Of a stretch of 64,000 nt of DNA, positions 15,552-24,954 are shown piece by piece. The DNA is from Pararhodobacter aggregans (GTDB taxonomy: Bacteria > Pseudomonadota > Alphaproteobacteria > Rhodobacterales > Rhodobacteraceae), in assembly GCF_003075525.1 (NCBI RefSeq), contig NZ_QDDR01000003.1, positions 62,001 to 126,000 of the forward strand, given 5' to 3'. The position numbers were made by a program, and so were the translations under genes. The first letter of the stretch is position 1. Each line of letters opens with the position of its first letter. The notes under the pieces are model-generated. The model ran no database searches. It was not told where the DNA came from and saw only the letters and a list, made by a program, of their open reading frames with translations.

Positions 15552-16853
15552 CTACTTCTCGGGGATCAGCCCCCTCGGCGCGAACCGCAGGACCAACAGC
15601 AGGATCAGCCCCATGGTCAGGAGCCGCATATGCGCCGCGCTGTCCAGCAGATGGCTGCGCAGGAAGCTGTCCTCGGGCAGGGGCGCGGTGATCCAGCCCA
15701 TCAGCCACAGGCCGATCGGCTCGACCTCGACCCAGAGGAACCAGATCAGGAAGCCGCCCAGCACGGCGCCCCAATTGTTCCCCGACCCGCCGACGATCAC
15801 CATCACCCAGATCAGGAAGGTGAAGCGCAACGGCTGGTAGGAGCCGGGCGTGAACAACCCGTCGAGCGTGGTCAGCATCGCCCCGGCGATGCCGCAGACC
15901 GCCGAGCCGAGGATGAACACCTGCAGATGCCGCTTCGTCACGTCCTTGCCCATGGCCCGCGCCGCCGTCTCGTTGTCGCGGATCGCCCGCATCATCCGGC
16001 CCCAGGGCGAGCGCCAGGCGCGTTCCGACAGCCACATGATGACGCCGAGGACCACGATGAAGGTCAGTGCGAAACAGGCTTTGACGAAGAGGGACGAGGC
16101 CTCGGCCGGGGCCAGCCCGAACCACGAGGCCCAGGCGATGAAATCGGGGTTGCTCTGCAGGCTGACCTCGTAGGGGATCGGCGCGCGCGGCAGGCCGTTC
16201 ACGTTGCGCACCCCGCGCGACAGCCAGTCCTCGTTCTTCAGCACGGCGATGATCGTCTCGGCGATGCCCAGCGTGGCGATGGCCAGATAGTCGGACCTCA
16301 GACCCAGGCTGACCTTGCCGATCACCCAGGCCGCGCCCGCCGCCAGCAGGCCGCCAACGATCCAGCTGGCGAAGATCGGCAGACCGGCGCCGCCCAGATA
16401 GCCGGCGACGGCGGTGTTGGTGCCCTCGATCGCGTCGACCGCCGGGTCCAGCACCGCGCGGAAAAGAAAGAACCCGCCTACCACCACGACCAGCAGCACC
16501 AGCGCCCGGGTCCAGCCCTTCTGCATCCGCCGGTAGACCAGGACGCCCAGCGCGATGGCCGCGACGCCGATCAGGATGCCGAAGATCGCCCTGAGGCCCC
16601 CCGCCGCCCAGGCGTCATGCACCGGCGGCATCGAGGTCAGCACCGTGGCGACCCCGCCCAGCGCGACGAAGCCCATCGTGCCGACAGAGAAGAGCCCGGC
16701 GTAACCCCACTGGATGTTCACGCCCAGCGCCATGATCGCCGAGATCAGGCACATGTTGACCAGACCCATGGCGACCGAGGGGCTCTGCAGCCAGCCGACC
16801 AGCACCAGCAGCACCGCCATGATGAGGAAATAGGAGGTGTTTTTCGCGCTCAT
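15552..16853 (-). CDS. livM: Branched-chain amino acid ABC transporter permease LivM
   Basis: 433 residues with around ten hydrophobic segments and the LivM hallmarks: GLFSVGTMGFVALGGVA near residue 55, SDYLAIATLGIAETI near 190, and the cytoplasmic coupling loop RSPWGRMMRAIRDNETAARAMG near 285. Its start overlaps the livH stop (ATGA). It forms the heteromeric inner-membrane channel with LivH. It is longer than many LivM proteins owing to an insert around residues 85-150. Confidence 0.92.
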   Translation of the reverse strand: MSAKNTSYFLIMAVLLVLVGWLQSPSVAMGLVNMCLISAIMALGVNIQWGYAGLFSVGTMGFVALGGVATVLTSMPPVHDAWAAGGLRAIFGILIGVAAIALGVLVYRRMQKGWTRALVLLVVVVGGFFLFRAVLDPAVDAIEGTNTAVAGYLGGAGLPIFASWIVGGLLAAGAAWVIGKVSLGLRSDYLAIATLGIAETIIAVLKNEDWLSRGVRNVNGLPRAPIPYEVSLQSNPDFIAWASWFGLAPAEASSLFVKACFALTFIVVLGVIMWLSERAWRSPWGRMMRAIRDNETAARAMGKDVTKRHLQVFILGSAVCGIAGAMLTTLDGLFTPGSYQPLRFTFLIWVMVIVGGSGNNWGAVLGGFLIWFLWVEVEPIGLWLMGWITAPLPEDSFLRSHLLDSAAHMRLLTMGLILLLVLRFAPRGLIPEK

Positions 16854-17860
16854 ACGGATTGCCCCTTGAAGAGCCCGGTCGGGCGGAACAGCAGCACAAG
16901 CACCAGCAGCACGAAGCTGACCGCGAACTTGTAATCGGTGGAAAGGAGTTGCATCAGCCCCTGCGGCTCGAGGCTCTCGGGCAGCAGGTATTCAAAGAAC
17001 TTGCGGAAGGCATAGGTAACGCCCACCTCGCTCAGCGCGATGACATAGGCCCCGGCCACGGCCCCCAGCGGGTTGCCCAGCCCCCCCAGGATGGCCGCCG
17101 CGAACATCGGCAGCAGCAGCTGGAAATAGGTGAAGGGCTTGAAGCTCTTGTCCAGGCCATAGAGCGTGCCCGCCACCGTCACCAGCACGGCGACGATCAG
17201 CCAGGTCACCATGACCACCCGTTCGGGATTGATGCCCGACAACAGCGCCAGATCCTCGTTGTCCGAGAAAGCGCGCATCGACTTGCCGGTGCGGGTGCGG
17301 TTCAGGAACCAGAAGAGCGCCCCCACCACGACCAGCGTCACCGAGATGGTGATGAGCTGCGACCAGCGCAGGCCCAGCCCCTCGGCCAGGCCGGTCGCGT
17401 CGCGGAAATCGCGCACGGTGAACAGGAACCGCGCGCCATCGGCGAAGTTCTGGTCATCGGGGCCGATGACCAGCCGGGTCAGCCCGTTCACCACGAACAT
17501 GACGCCGAGCGAGGCCATCACCACGACGATGGGCGCCGCGCGGACCTTCCGATAGAAGCGATAGACGGATCGGTCGACCCCCAGCAGCAGCAGCGCCGTC
17601 ACCACGATCCCCACCGGCAGCGCCAGCAGCGCGGTCGGAAGCGGGTCGATGGAGACGCCGAGCGATTGCAGCCACCAGGTGAACAGGATCACCGCCATGG
17701 TGCCGAAGGCCATCACGTCGCCATGCGCAAAATGTGAAAAGCGCAGGATGCCGTAGACCAGCGTGATCCCCAGCGCGCCCAGCGCCAGCTGGCTGCCATA
17801 GGAGACGGCCGGGATGAGGACGAAATTGCCCAGAAGGACCAGGGCGTTCAGGAAATCCAT
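16850..17860 (-). CDS. livH: Branched-chain amino acid ABC transporter permease LivH
   Basis: 336 residues, about eight hydrophobic segments, with the LivH motifs GALGITLVYGILRFSHFAHG at the start, TRTGKSMRAFSDNEDLALL (coupling loop, near 210) and ILGGLGNPLGAVAGAYV near 265. It pairs with LivM. Its first 30 codons are strikingly similar to those of the small gene just upstream (17942-18373), including the ribosome binding site, which suggests a local duplication. Confidence 0.92.
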   Translation of the reverse strand: MDFLNALVLLGNFVLIPAVSYGSQLALGALGITLVYGILRFSHFAHGDVMAFGTMAVILFTWWLQSLGVSIDPLPTALLALPVGIVVTALLLLGVDRSVYRFYRKVRAAPIVVVMASLGVMFVVNGLTRLVIGPDDQNFADGARFLFTVRDFRDATGLAEGLGLRWSQLITISVTLVVVGALFWFLNRTRTGKSMRAFSDNEDLALLSGINPERVVMVTWLIVAVLVTVAGTLYGLDKSFKPFTYFQLLLPMFAAAILGGLGNPLGAVAGAYVIALSEVGVTYAFRKFFEYLLPESLEPQGLMQLLSTDYKFAVSFVLLVLVLLFRPTGLFKGQSV

Positions 17861-17941
17861 GTCGAAGCCTTTCCGGTTTCGATGGGGAACGAGGACGGCA
17901 TCTGGTGCCGATCCGTGAGGCGGGCCCGGGTGAGGTCTGTG

Positions 17942-18373
17942 TCAGGCATCCCGAAACTCCCCGCATGCGCCGTGCAGCAGCCACTCGGTCGCGCCGTCGA
18001 GGCCGAGGGACAGAAGCTCGGCATTCGCGCCGGATTCATCGACGCTGAGCGCGAAGGCCCCGGCGGCATGCTCGCCCCCCAGAACCACGCGACCGGATTC
18101 GGTGCTGAGGAAATGCAGCCCCAGGTCAGCCTCGCCCAGCCGGAAGCCGATCACCGCGTCAATCGGCGTGCTGCGCTCCAGCCGGGCCACGATCTCGGCA
18201 CTCTGGCACAGGCCATCGGCGTCGCAGCGCTGGTCGAAACGGCATTCCGCCGTTTGCAAGGCCAGCGCCGCGCCGGGGGTCAACAGCGCGCCCAGCACCA
18301 GCAGGCGGCCATGGGAGATGGCCGTGAAGAAGATGGATTTGCCCGGCGATCGCAGGGCGTTCAGAAAGTCCAT
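17942..18373 (-). CDS. Small Cys-motif periplasmic protein with LivH-like N-terminus
   Basis: 143 residues. The first 30 match LivH at 16 positions without gaps (MDFLNAL..., G11, A18, S20, G22, LGAL) and the DNA at 70 of 90 bases by hand count. This segment now looks like a signal peptide or membrane anchor ending near ALA. The remainder carries C-x5-C-D-x2-G-x-C (CRFDQRCDADGLC) and a final Cys (HGACGEF), a pattern also seen in the protein encoded next upstream. So it appears to be a secreted, probably disulfide-bonded protein made from a duplicated livH 5' end joined to a paralogue of its neighbour. Function unknown; an accessory role in amino-acid uptake is a guess from position. Confidence 0.65.
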   Translation of the reverse strand: MDFLNALRSPGKSIFFTAISHGRLLVLGALLTPGAALALQTAECRFDQRCDADGLCQSAEIVARLERSTPIDAVIGFRLGEADLGLHFLSTESGRVVLGGEHAAGAFALSVDESGANAELLSLGLDGATEWLLHGACGEFRDA

Positions 18374-18398
18374 ACGTTTGCCTTTCCCGCGACGCGCG

Positions 18399-18749
18399 TC
18401 ATTCGGGCGAACAGTGGATGGTCATCAGCGCGGCCTCGTCGGCACTGCCTTCCACCGGCGAGGCGGTCAGCAGGCCGGCGCCATCGCCGGTGAAACGAAG
18501 CTGATAGATGCGGCCGGCGCTTTCCCAGGCGGCGGTCTGCAGCACGCCGTCATAGACCGGGCTGAGGTGATCGCCGTTCATGGCGACCTCCAGCCCGCCA
18601 CCGAGGAAGGCGAGGTCGAACCCCTCGCCCCCCTCGGTGCAGGTGCCTTGCAGGTCGCAACTGCGCAACACGGCGCAGGTGAACCCGTCGCGCTGGCTTT
18701 CGGCAAGGGCGGGCGTGGCGAGCAGCAGGCTCAGCAGAAGATACCGCAT
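18399..18749 (-). CDS. Small Cys-motif periplasmic protein
   Basis: 116 residues: a clean signal peptide (MRYLLLSLLLATPALA), then C-x5-C-D-x2-G-x-C (CAVLRSCDLQGTC) near residue 25, a beta-rich body and a Cys four residues from the end (IHCSPE). Four cysteines suggest two disulfides. It begins three bases after the livF stop and is followed by its paralogue. I do not recognise the family. Position inside a liv operon suggests a periplasmic helper, but nothing shows it. Confidence 0.65.
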   Translation of the reverse strand: MRYLLLSLLLATPALAESQRDGFTCAVLRSCDLQGTCTEGGEGFDLAFLGGGLEVAMNGDHLSPVYDGVLQTAAWESAGRIYQLRFTGDGAGLLTASPVEGSADEAALMTIHCSPE

Positions 18750-18752
18750 CGC

Positions 18753-19479
18753 TCAGCCCCCCAGGAAGGAACGCCGCACCTCGGGATCGGCGAGAAGCGC
18801 CTGCCCGGTATCGGTGTAGCGGTTGGCGCCCTGAACCAGCACATAGCCCTTGTCGGCGATCTCCAGCGCCTGGCGGGCGTTCTGTTCCACCATCAGGATC
18901 GAGATACCGGTGCGGGCGATCTCGATGATCCGGTCGAAAAGCTCGTCCATGACAATGGGCGAGACCCCGGCGGTGGGCTCGTCCAGCATCAGGACCGAGG
19001 GCTTGGTCATCAGCGCGCGGCCGACGGCCACCTGCTGGCGCTGCCCGCCGGAAAGCTCGCCCGCCGCCTGCCGCCGCTTGTCCTTGAGGATCGGGAACAG
19101 GTCATAGATCTGCGCCATCGTCTCGCGGTAATCATCCGTGCGGATGAAGGCGCCCATCTCCAGGTTTTCCTCGACGGTCATCGAGGGGAAGATGTTGCGC
19201 ACCTGCGGCACAAAGCCCATGCCGCGCGCCACGCGGTCCTGCGGCGAGAGCGCGGTGATATCCTCGCCATTCAGCCGCACCTGCCCCTTGCGCAGGTTCA
19301 GCATGCCGAAGACGGCCTTCATGGCGGTCGATTTGCCGGCGCCGTTCGGGCCGACGATCACCGCGATCTGGCCCTTGTCCACGGCGATGGTGCAGGAATG
19401 CAGGATATCCGCCGCGCCATAGCCGCCGGTCATCGCCTCGCCGATCAGCACAGCCTCGGGGTCGGGAAGAACGGGATGT

Positions 19480-19487
<8 letters not shown>
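18753..19487 (-). CDS. livF: Branched-chain amino acid ABC transporter ATPase LivF
   Basis: 244 residues with Walker A GPNGAGKSTAMKAVFG near residue 45, signature LSGGQRQQVAVGRALM near 145, and Walker B VLMLDEPTAGVSP directly after. The short length and the TAGVSP after Walker B separate LivF from LivG. It overlaps the livG end by 8 nt. It powers LivHM import with LivG. Confidence 0.92.
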
Positions 19488-20271
<784 letters not shown>

Positions 20272-20289
20272 GGGAAATCCTTACGAAAA

Positions 20290-20317
20290 GGCAGCCCGGA
20301 CCCGCGCCCGGACTGCC
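20290..20317. terminator. Hairpin between livK and livG
   Basis: Arms GGCAGCCCGGAC and GCCCGGACTGCC (10 of 12 pair), loop of 4 nt, without a long T-run. Stable hairpins just after a binding-protein gene commonly protect its mRNA or partly terminate transcription, giving more binding protein than permease. Confidence 0.55.
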
Positions 20318-20341
20318 CTTGAGGTCAGGGTTTACGCCGCA

Positions 20342-21523
20342 TCAGCGGAAGCGGACGGTGACGAATTCGTCGCCCTGGATCTCCAGCTCGCGGTAATTGC
20401 CCGCGCTTTCGCCCGGCCCGATCAGTTCCACGGCCGAGGCGCCGACGTAATCGACGTCACCACCGGCGGCGATGATCTCCAGCGCGCGCGCCAGCTGACC
20501 CGGGAAGATCTGCTCGCCCGGGGCGTTGGCCACGTCCATCACGTGATCCTTGTAATCGGCCGAAGCGGTCGATCCCGCGGCCGCCATGGCCAGCAGCATC
20601 AGCGCCGCAGCGTCATAGGATTCCGGCGCGAAGGCCGAGGTCCCGTCGAAGCCCGCCGCCGAGGCGAGGTCCTGGAACATCTGCGTGCCGGGGTTGTCGG
20701 CGCCCGGCAGCTGGCCGTAGGAGCCCTGGATCTCGTCGCCCATGGCGTCGATCAGCGACTGGCCGATCATGCCGTCCACCAGTTCGAACGTGTCGAAGGC
20801 GCCGAGGTCCAGCGCCGAGCGGATGATGCCGCGGCCGCCCTGGTCGACATAGCCCGCAACGACCAGCACCTCGCCACCGGCCGCCGCCAGCGCGCCGACT
20901 TCGGCCGAGTAATCCGCCTTGCCGTCCTCGTGGCTGGCAACCATGGTCACGGAGCCGCCCGCTTCGGTGAAGGCCGCCTGGATCGAATCCGCCAGGCCCG
21001 CGCCGTAGTCGTTGTTGGTGTACGAGATGGCGATCGACTCGACGCCGCGGTCACGCAGGATGTCGGCCACGACCTGGCCCTGACGGGCGTCCGACGGCGC
21101 GGTGCGGAAGAACAGGCCGTCGTCCTCGGCCGTCGACAGCGCGGGCGAGGTCGCCGAGGGCGAGATCATGACGATCCCGTTCGGGCGGGCGACGTTCTGC
21201 AGGATGGCGCCCGTGACGCCCGAGCAATCGGCGCCGACGATGCCGACCACGCGGTCCGAGGTCACCAGACGCTCGGCCGTGGCGACGGCGAGGCCGGAAT
21301 CGACGCAGCCGTCATCGCCGCGCACCGAGGTCACGTTGCCCAGCGTGAAGAGGCCCGAGGCGTTGACCTCGGCAATCGCCATCTCGGCCGATTGGGCCAT
21401 CGTCGGGGTGATCGATTCCAGCGGCCCGGTGAAGCCGAAGATGATGCCCAGCGGCACATCGTCAGCCTGCGCGGCGCCTGCCGCGAAGCCGACCAATGCG
21501 GTGGTCATAAGAAACTTTTTCAT
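20342..21523 (-). CDS. livK: Branched-chain amino acid ABC transporter substrate-binding protein
   Basis: 393 residues from ATG 21523, preceded by AGGAAGGACC; an upstream frame extension is unlikely because a signal peptide starts exactly here (cleavage near AQA-DDV). The mature protein has the type I periplasmic-binding fold: GIIFGFTGPLESITP at the start, GDDGCVDSGLAVATAERLV, and VGIVGADCSGVTGA, matching Leu/Ile/Val-binding proteins. Two cysteines in these segments may form a disulfide. It is the first gene of the liv operon. Confidence 0.9.
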   Translation of the reverse strand: MKKFLMTTALVGFAAGAAQADDVPLGIIFGFTGPLESITPTMAQSAEMAIAEVNASGLFTLGNVTSVRGDDGCVDSGLAVATAERLVTSDRVVGIVGADCSGVTGAILQNVARPNGIVMISPSATSPALSTAEDDGLFFRTAPSDARQGQVVADILRDRGVESIAISYTNNDYGAGLADSIQAAFTEAGGSVTMVASHEDGKADYSAEVGALAAAGGEVLVVAGYVDQGGRGIIRSALDLGAFDTFELVDGMIGQSLIDAMGDEIQGSYGQLPGADNPGTQMFQDLASAAGFDGTSAFAPESYDAAALMLLAMAAAGSTASADYKDHVMDVANAPGEQIFPGQLARALEIIAAGGDVDYVGASAVELIGPGESAGNYRELEIQGDEFVTVRFR

Positions 21524-21963
21524 GGATCTGGTCCTTCCTGTGGATTGGATTTCCGGTCGGTCTCGGGGCAGGGTTGCCTCGGGAACCTTATCTGTCGCAC
21601 CGGCTCTCGTTCCGCCTTGCGGGCGGCTGGCCGGTGTCGGCGGCAAAACTCGCGAGTCGTCTCGTGGGTCTCAACTCCCTCCTTCTGCGCCGTTGACCGG
21701 CATTCAGATGGCGTCCCCGAACCGGGCCCGAAGGCCGCGTCCCGGGTGTATCGCTTTCCCGACTTTACCCGGCGCCACGCTTTCGGCAACACCCTTCCGT
21801 CACCGAATTCCCCCTCCCGGCAGGGCCCGGCCGGGTTTTTCCCGCCTTCCGCTGGGTCAAGTGCGCGCCGCCCCGGCCGCCCTCGCCGAATCGTGCCCCG
21901 CCATCGCGTTGAACTCGCCCGGGTTTTGGCCCAGAAGGGCAACGCTTCCGAAAGGGATTCCCC
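21524..21963. other. 440-bp divergent intergenic region
   Basis: No convincing gene. It must hold the livK promoter on the left and that of the phosphatase gene on the right. A terminator-like hairpin CCCGGC/GCCGGG (21816-21821 and 21830-21835) followed by five T points rightwards, although no rightward gene precedes it; it could end a small RNA or serve as a leader attenuator for the next gene. Confidence 0.4.
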
Positions 21964-22689
21964 ATGACTCTGCGCAGCTACGCCATCGGCGATATCCACG
22001 GCCAGATCGACCTGTTGCACGCCGCCCATGCCCGGATCGCCGCCGACCGCGCCCGCACCGGCGACGCCGAGGCGCCGGTCATCCATCTGGGCGATCTGGT
22101 CGACCGCGGGCCGGATTCGCGGGGCGTGGTGGACCTGCTGCTGAAAGGCCAGCTTTCCGGTCAGAACTGGGTGGCGCTGAAGGGCAACCACGACCGCATG
22201 TTCGGCTATTACCTGGAGGGGCGGACCGATCCGGCGCTGCGCCCCGGCCTCGATTATCTGAACCCGCGGATCGGTGGCGATGCGACGCTGGCCAGCTACG
22301 GCCTCGCCCCCGATGCCCCCCCGGCCGAGGCCCGAGCCGCCGTCCCCGCCGGGCACCGCGCCTTCATCGAGGGGCTGCCCAGCTACCACCTGCGCGGCGG
22401 GGTGCTTTTCGTCCATGCCGGCATCCGCCCGGGCGTGGCGCTGAACGACCAGACCGAGACCGACATGGCCTGGATCCGCGCGCCGTTCCTGGACTTCACC
22501 GGGGCCCATCCCTGGCTGGTCGTGCACGGCCATACCCACCGCCCCGCCGCCGAGCATTGCGGCAACCGGGTGAATATCGACAGCTCGGCCGCCTATGGCG
22601 GGCCGCTGACCGCCGTGGTGATCGAGGGGCGCGAGGTCTTCACCCTGACCGATCAGGGCCGCGAACCCCTGCTGCCGGGCGCCGATTAA
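21964..22689 (+). CDS. Metallophosphoesterase, PPP-type serine/threonine phosphatase family
   Basis: 241 residues with the complete PPP metal-binding signature: GDIHG at residue 9, GDLVDRGPDS near 41, KGNHD near 75, a later H (FVHAGIRPG) near 155 and VVHGHTHRP near 182. Bacterial relatives (PrpA/PrpB-like or ApaH-like) dephosphorylate proteins or dinucleotides. There is no clear operon partner; it lies 54 nt before motB in the same direction, so a link with motility is possible but unproven. Confidence 0.85.
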   Translation: MTLRSYAIGDIHGQIDLLHAAHARIAADRARTGDAEAPVIHLGDLVDRGPDSRGVVDLLLKGQLSGQNWVALKGNHDRMFGYYLEGRTDPALRPGLDYLNPRIGGDATLASYGLAPDAPPAEARAAVPAGHRAFIEGLPSYHLRGGVLFVHAGIRPGVALNDQTETDMAWIRAPFLDFTGAHPWLVVHGHTHRPAAEHCGNRVNIDSSAAYGGPLTAVVIEGREVFTLTDQGREPLLPGAD

Positions 22690-22743
22690 CCCGGGCTTCA
22701 CCTCTGCCTGCTAGGCCGGAAGCGGGTGAATAAAGGTGTTGAG

Positions 22744-23544
22744 ATGAGCCGACAGAACGACGTCGCGCCCATCATCATCAAGCGCAAGAAGGTAATCGTG
22801 GGGGGCGGCCATCACGGCGGCGCCTGGAAGGTGGCTTATGCCGACTTCGTCACCGCGATGATGGCCTTCTTCCTGATGATGTGGCTGCTGGGCGCAACCA
22901 CCGAATCGCAGCGCCGCGGGCTGGCGGATTACTTCAATCCCTCGATCCCGGTGCACCGGATCTCCTCGGGCGGGGAAGGGATGTTCGGCGGCTCGGATCT
23001 GGAGACCCGCGACCAATCCGCCCCCGCCACCCCCGCCGAGAACGAGACCGATTCGGGCGTCGATACCCAGGTCGAAACCCGCAGCTTCGAGGATCTTCAG
23101 CAGCGCCTGACCGGCCTCGGCGGCGAAAGCGCGGTGCTGGACGAGGCCCTGCGCCATGTCGTCACCCGCCAGACCGACGAGGGGCTGGTGGTCGAACTGT
23201 TCGACCTGCCCGGCGCCCCGCTCTTCGAGCCCGAAACCAACGAGCCGACCGAGGTGACCCGCCGCATCGTGACCATCGTGTCGCAGATATTCGGCATGGT
23301 TCTCAATCCCCTGGCGATCGAGGGGCATACGCGGACCTATTCCGTCGTCCAGGCCAGCGATCCCCGCTGGGCGCTGTCCACCGCCCGCGCCGACCGTATC
23401 CGCAGGCTGCTGGACGAGGACGGTTTCGACCCCGCGCGCATCGCCCGGGTGAGCGGCCATGCCGACCGCCGGCCCGCCGATCCCAACCCGATGTCGGTCC
23501 GCAACAACCGGCTGGAACTGATCCTGCTGCGCAGCCGCCGCTGA
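22744..23544 (+). CDS. motB: Flagellar motor protein MotB
   Basis: 266 residues from ATG 22744; an ATG six codons upstream lacks a good ribosome site while AAAGGTG precedes this one. One membrane segment near residue 35 contains the conserved proton-channel Asp in AYADFVTAMMAFF. The C-terminal OmpA-like peptidoglycan-binding domain (about 170-266) has LAIEGHT, ARVSGHADRRP and SVRNNRLEL. MotB anchors the stator to the cell wall. No motA is in the window. Confidence 0.9.
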   Translation: MSRQNDVAPIIIKRKKVIVGGGHHGGAWKVAYADFVTAMMAFFLMMWLLGATTESQRRGLADYFNPSIPVHRISSGGEGMFGGSDLETRDQSAPATPAENETDSGVDTQVETRSFEDLQQRLTGLGGESAVLDEALRHVVTRQTDEGLVVELFDLPGAPLFEPETNEPTEVTRRIVTIVSQIFGMVLNPLAIEGHTRTYSVVQASDPRWALSTARADRIRRLLDEDGFDPARIARVSGHADRRPADPNPMSVRNNRLELILLRSRR

Positions 23545-23555
23545 GCGGTCGGGCG

Positions 23556-23570
23556 TTAGGCGCACATTAA
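23556..23570. promoter_or_regulatory. Candidate CtrA-binding site upstream of flgE
   Basis: TTAG-GCGCACA-TTAA matches the CtrA box TTAA-N7-TTAA at seven of eight positions, with exact spacing, 58 nt before the flgE start. CtrA controls flagellar genes in many alphaproteobacteria. A 15-bp site can occur by chance. Confidence 0.4.
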
Positions 23571-23627
23571 GACGCCTCGTGCAACCTCGGGTCCAGTCGC
23601 TCCGCACCAGCACGAAAGGCAGGACCC

Positions 23628-24935
23628 ATGTCCACCCTCTATTCCTCGTTCAACGCCGGTATCGCCGGGCTGAATGCCAACTCGACGCGGCTTGCCGCGA
23701 TCTCCGACAACATCGCCAATACCGGCACGCTCGGCTACAAGCGCGTCGTCGCCTCGTTCCAGTCGATGGTGATGGGCGGCTCGCATTACGGCCCCTATAT
23801 CGCTGGGGGCGTGCGCGCCTCGACGATCCGGCTGATCGACGAACGGGGCGCCATCACCGCCAGCGCCAATGCCACCGACCTCGCGGTCAGCGGCCGCGGC
23901 TTCCTGCCGGTGACCGCGCAATCGGCGCTGAACCGCTCGGGCAATCTGCCGCTGATGCTGACCACCACCGGCTCCTTCCGGCCCAATGCCGACGGCCTCC
24001 TGGAAAATCCGGCCGGGCTGATCCTGCTGGGCTGGCCCGCCGATCCCGACGGCTCGATCCCCGCCTTCCCGCGCGACACGATCGGCGGGCTGGAACCGAT
24101 CCGCATCAACTCGAACCAATTCGCCTCGGACCCGACGACGCGCATCAACGTCCGCGTCAACCTGCCCGCCACCGGCACCCGCGCCGATTCCGATGGCCGC
24201 TCGCATGACGTGGCGCTCGAATATTACAGCCCGCTCGGCACCACCGACACGCTGACCATGACTTTCGCGCCGACCGTGCCCGCCACCGGCCAGTCGAACG
24301 AATGGACCGCCACGGTGACCGATCCCTCCACCGGCACCGTGATCGGCGAATACACCATCACCTTCGACGACCAGCCGCCGAACGGGGGCCGCATCCTCAG
24401 CGTCACCACCGGCGGCGCGGGCGGCGCCTATGACCCGCTGACCGGCGAATTCACCGTCACCACCGACTCGGGTCAGGACATCGCGCTGAACATCGGCATG
24501 CTGGGGGACGAGGACAGCATAACCCAGATGGCCGACAGTTTCATCCCCGTCTCGACCGACCGCGACGGCTCGCCGGTGCAATCCCTGGTCGGCGTGCAGG
24601 TCGATGCGACCGGCTATGTGAAGGCCTATTACGACAGCGGCCTGATCCGCACCATCGCCCAGATCCCGCTGGTCGACGTGCCCAACCCCAACGGGCTGAT
24701 GGCGCTGGACAACCAGGCCTATCGGGTCGCACCCGAATCGGGCGCCATGTTCCTGTGGAACGCCGGCGACGGCCCGACGGGCGAGATCAACGGCTTCTCG
24801 CGCGAGGAATCGGCAACCGATGTCGCGGCGGAACTGACCAACATGATCCAGACCCAGCGCGCCTATTCCTCGAACGCCAAGGTCATCCAGACCGTGGACG
24901 AGATGCTGCAGGAAACCGCCAATCTGAAGCGCTGA
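23628..24935 (+). CDS. flgE: Flagellar hook protein FlgE
   Basis: 435 residues. The N-terminal rod/hook motif NSTRLAAISDNIANTGTLGYKR spans about 20-41 (core SDNIANTGTLGYKR). The C-terminal coiled-coil motif MIQTQRAYSSNAKVIQTVDE is at the end. In between lies the hook D1/D2 beta region. It forms the flexible hook outside the cell and is exported by the flagellar type III system without a signal peptide. A ribosome site AAAGGCAGGACCC precedes the ATG. Confidence 0.93.
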   Translation: MSTLYSSFNAGIAGLNANSTRLAAISDNIANTGTLGYKRVVASFQSMVMGGSHYGPYIAGGVRASTIRLIDERGAITASANATDLAVSGRGFLPVTAQSALNRSGNLPLMLTTTGSFRPNADGLLENPAGLILLGWPADPDGSIPAFPRDTIGGLEPIRINSNQFASDPTTRINVRVNLPATGTRADSDGRSHDVALEYYSPLGTTDTLTMTFAPTVPATGQSNEWTATVTDPSTGTVIGEYTITFDDQPPNGGRILSVTTGGAGGAYDPLTGEFTVTTDSGQDIALNIGMLGDEDSITQMADSFIPVSTDRDGSPVQSLVGVQVDATGYVKAYYDSGLIRTIAQIPLVDVPNPNGLMALDNQAYRVAPESGAMFLWNAGDGPTGEINGFSREESATDVAAELTNMIQTQRAYSSNAKVIQTVDEMLQETANLKR

Positions 24936-24954
24936 CCGATAGGAGGGCCGGACC

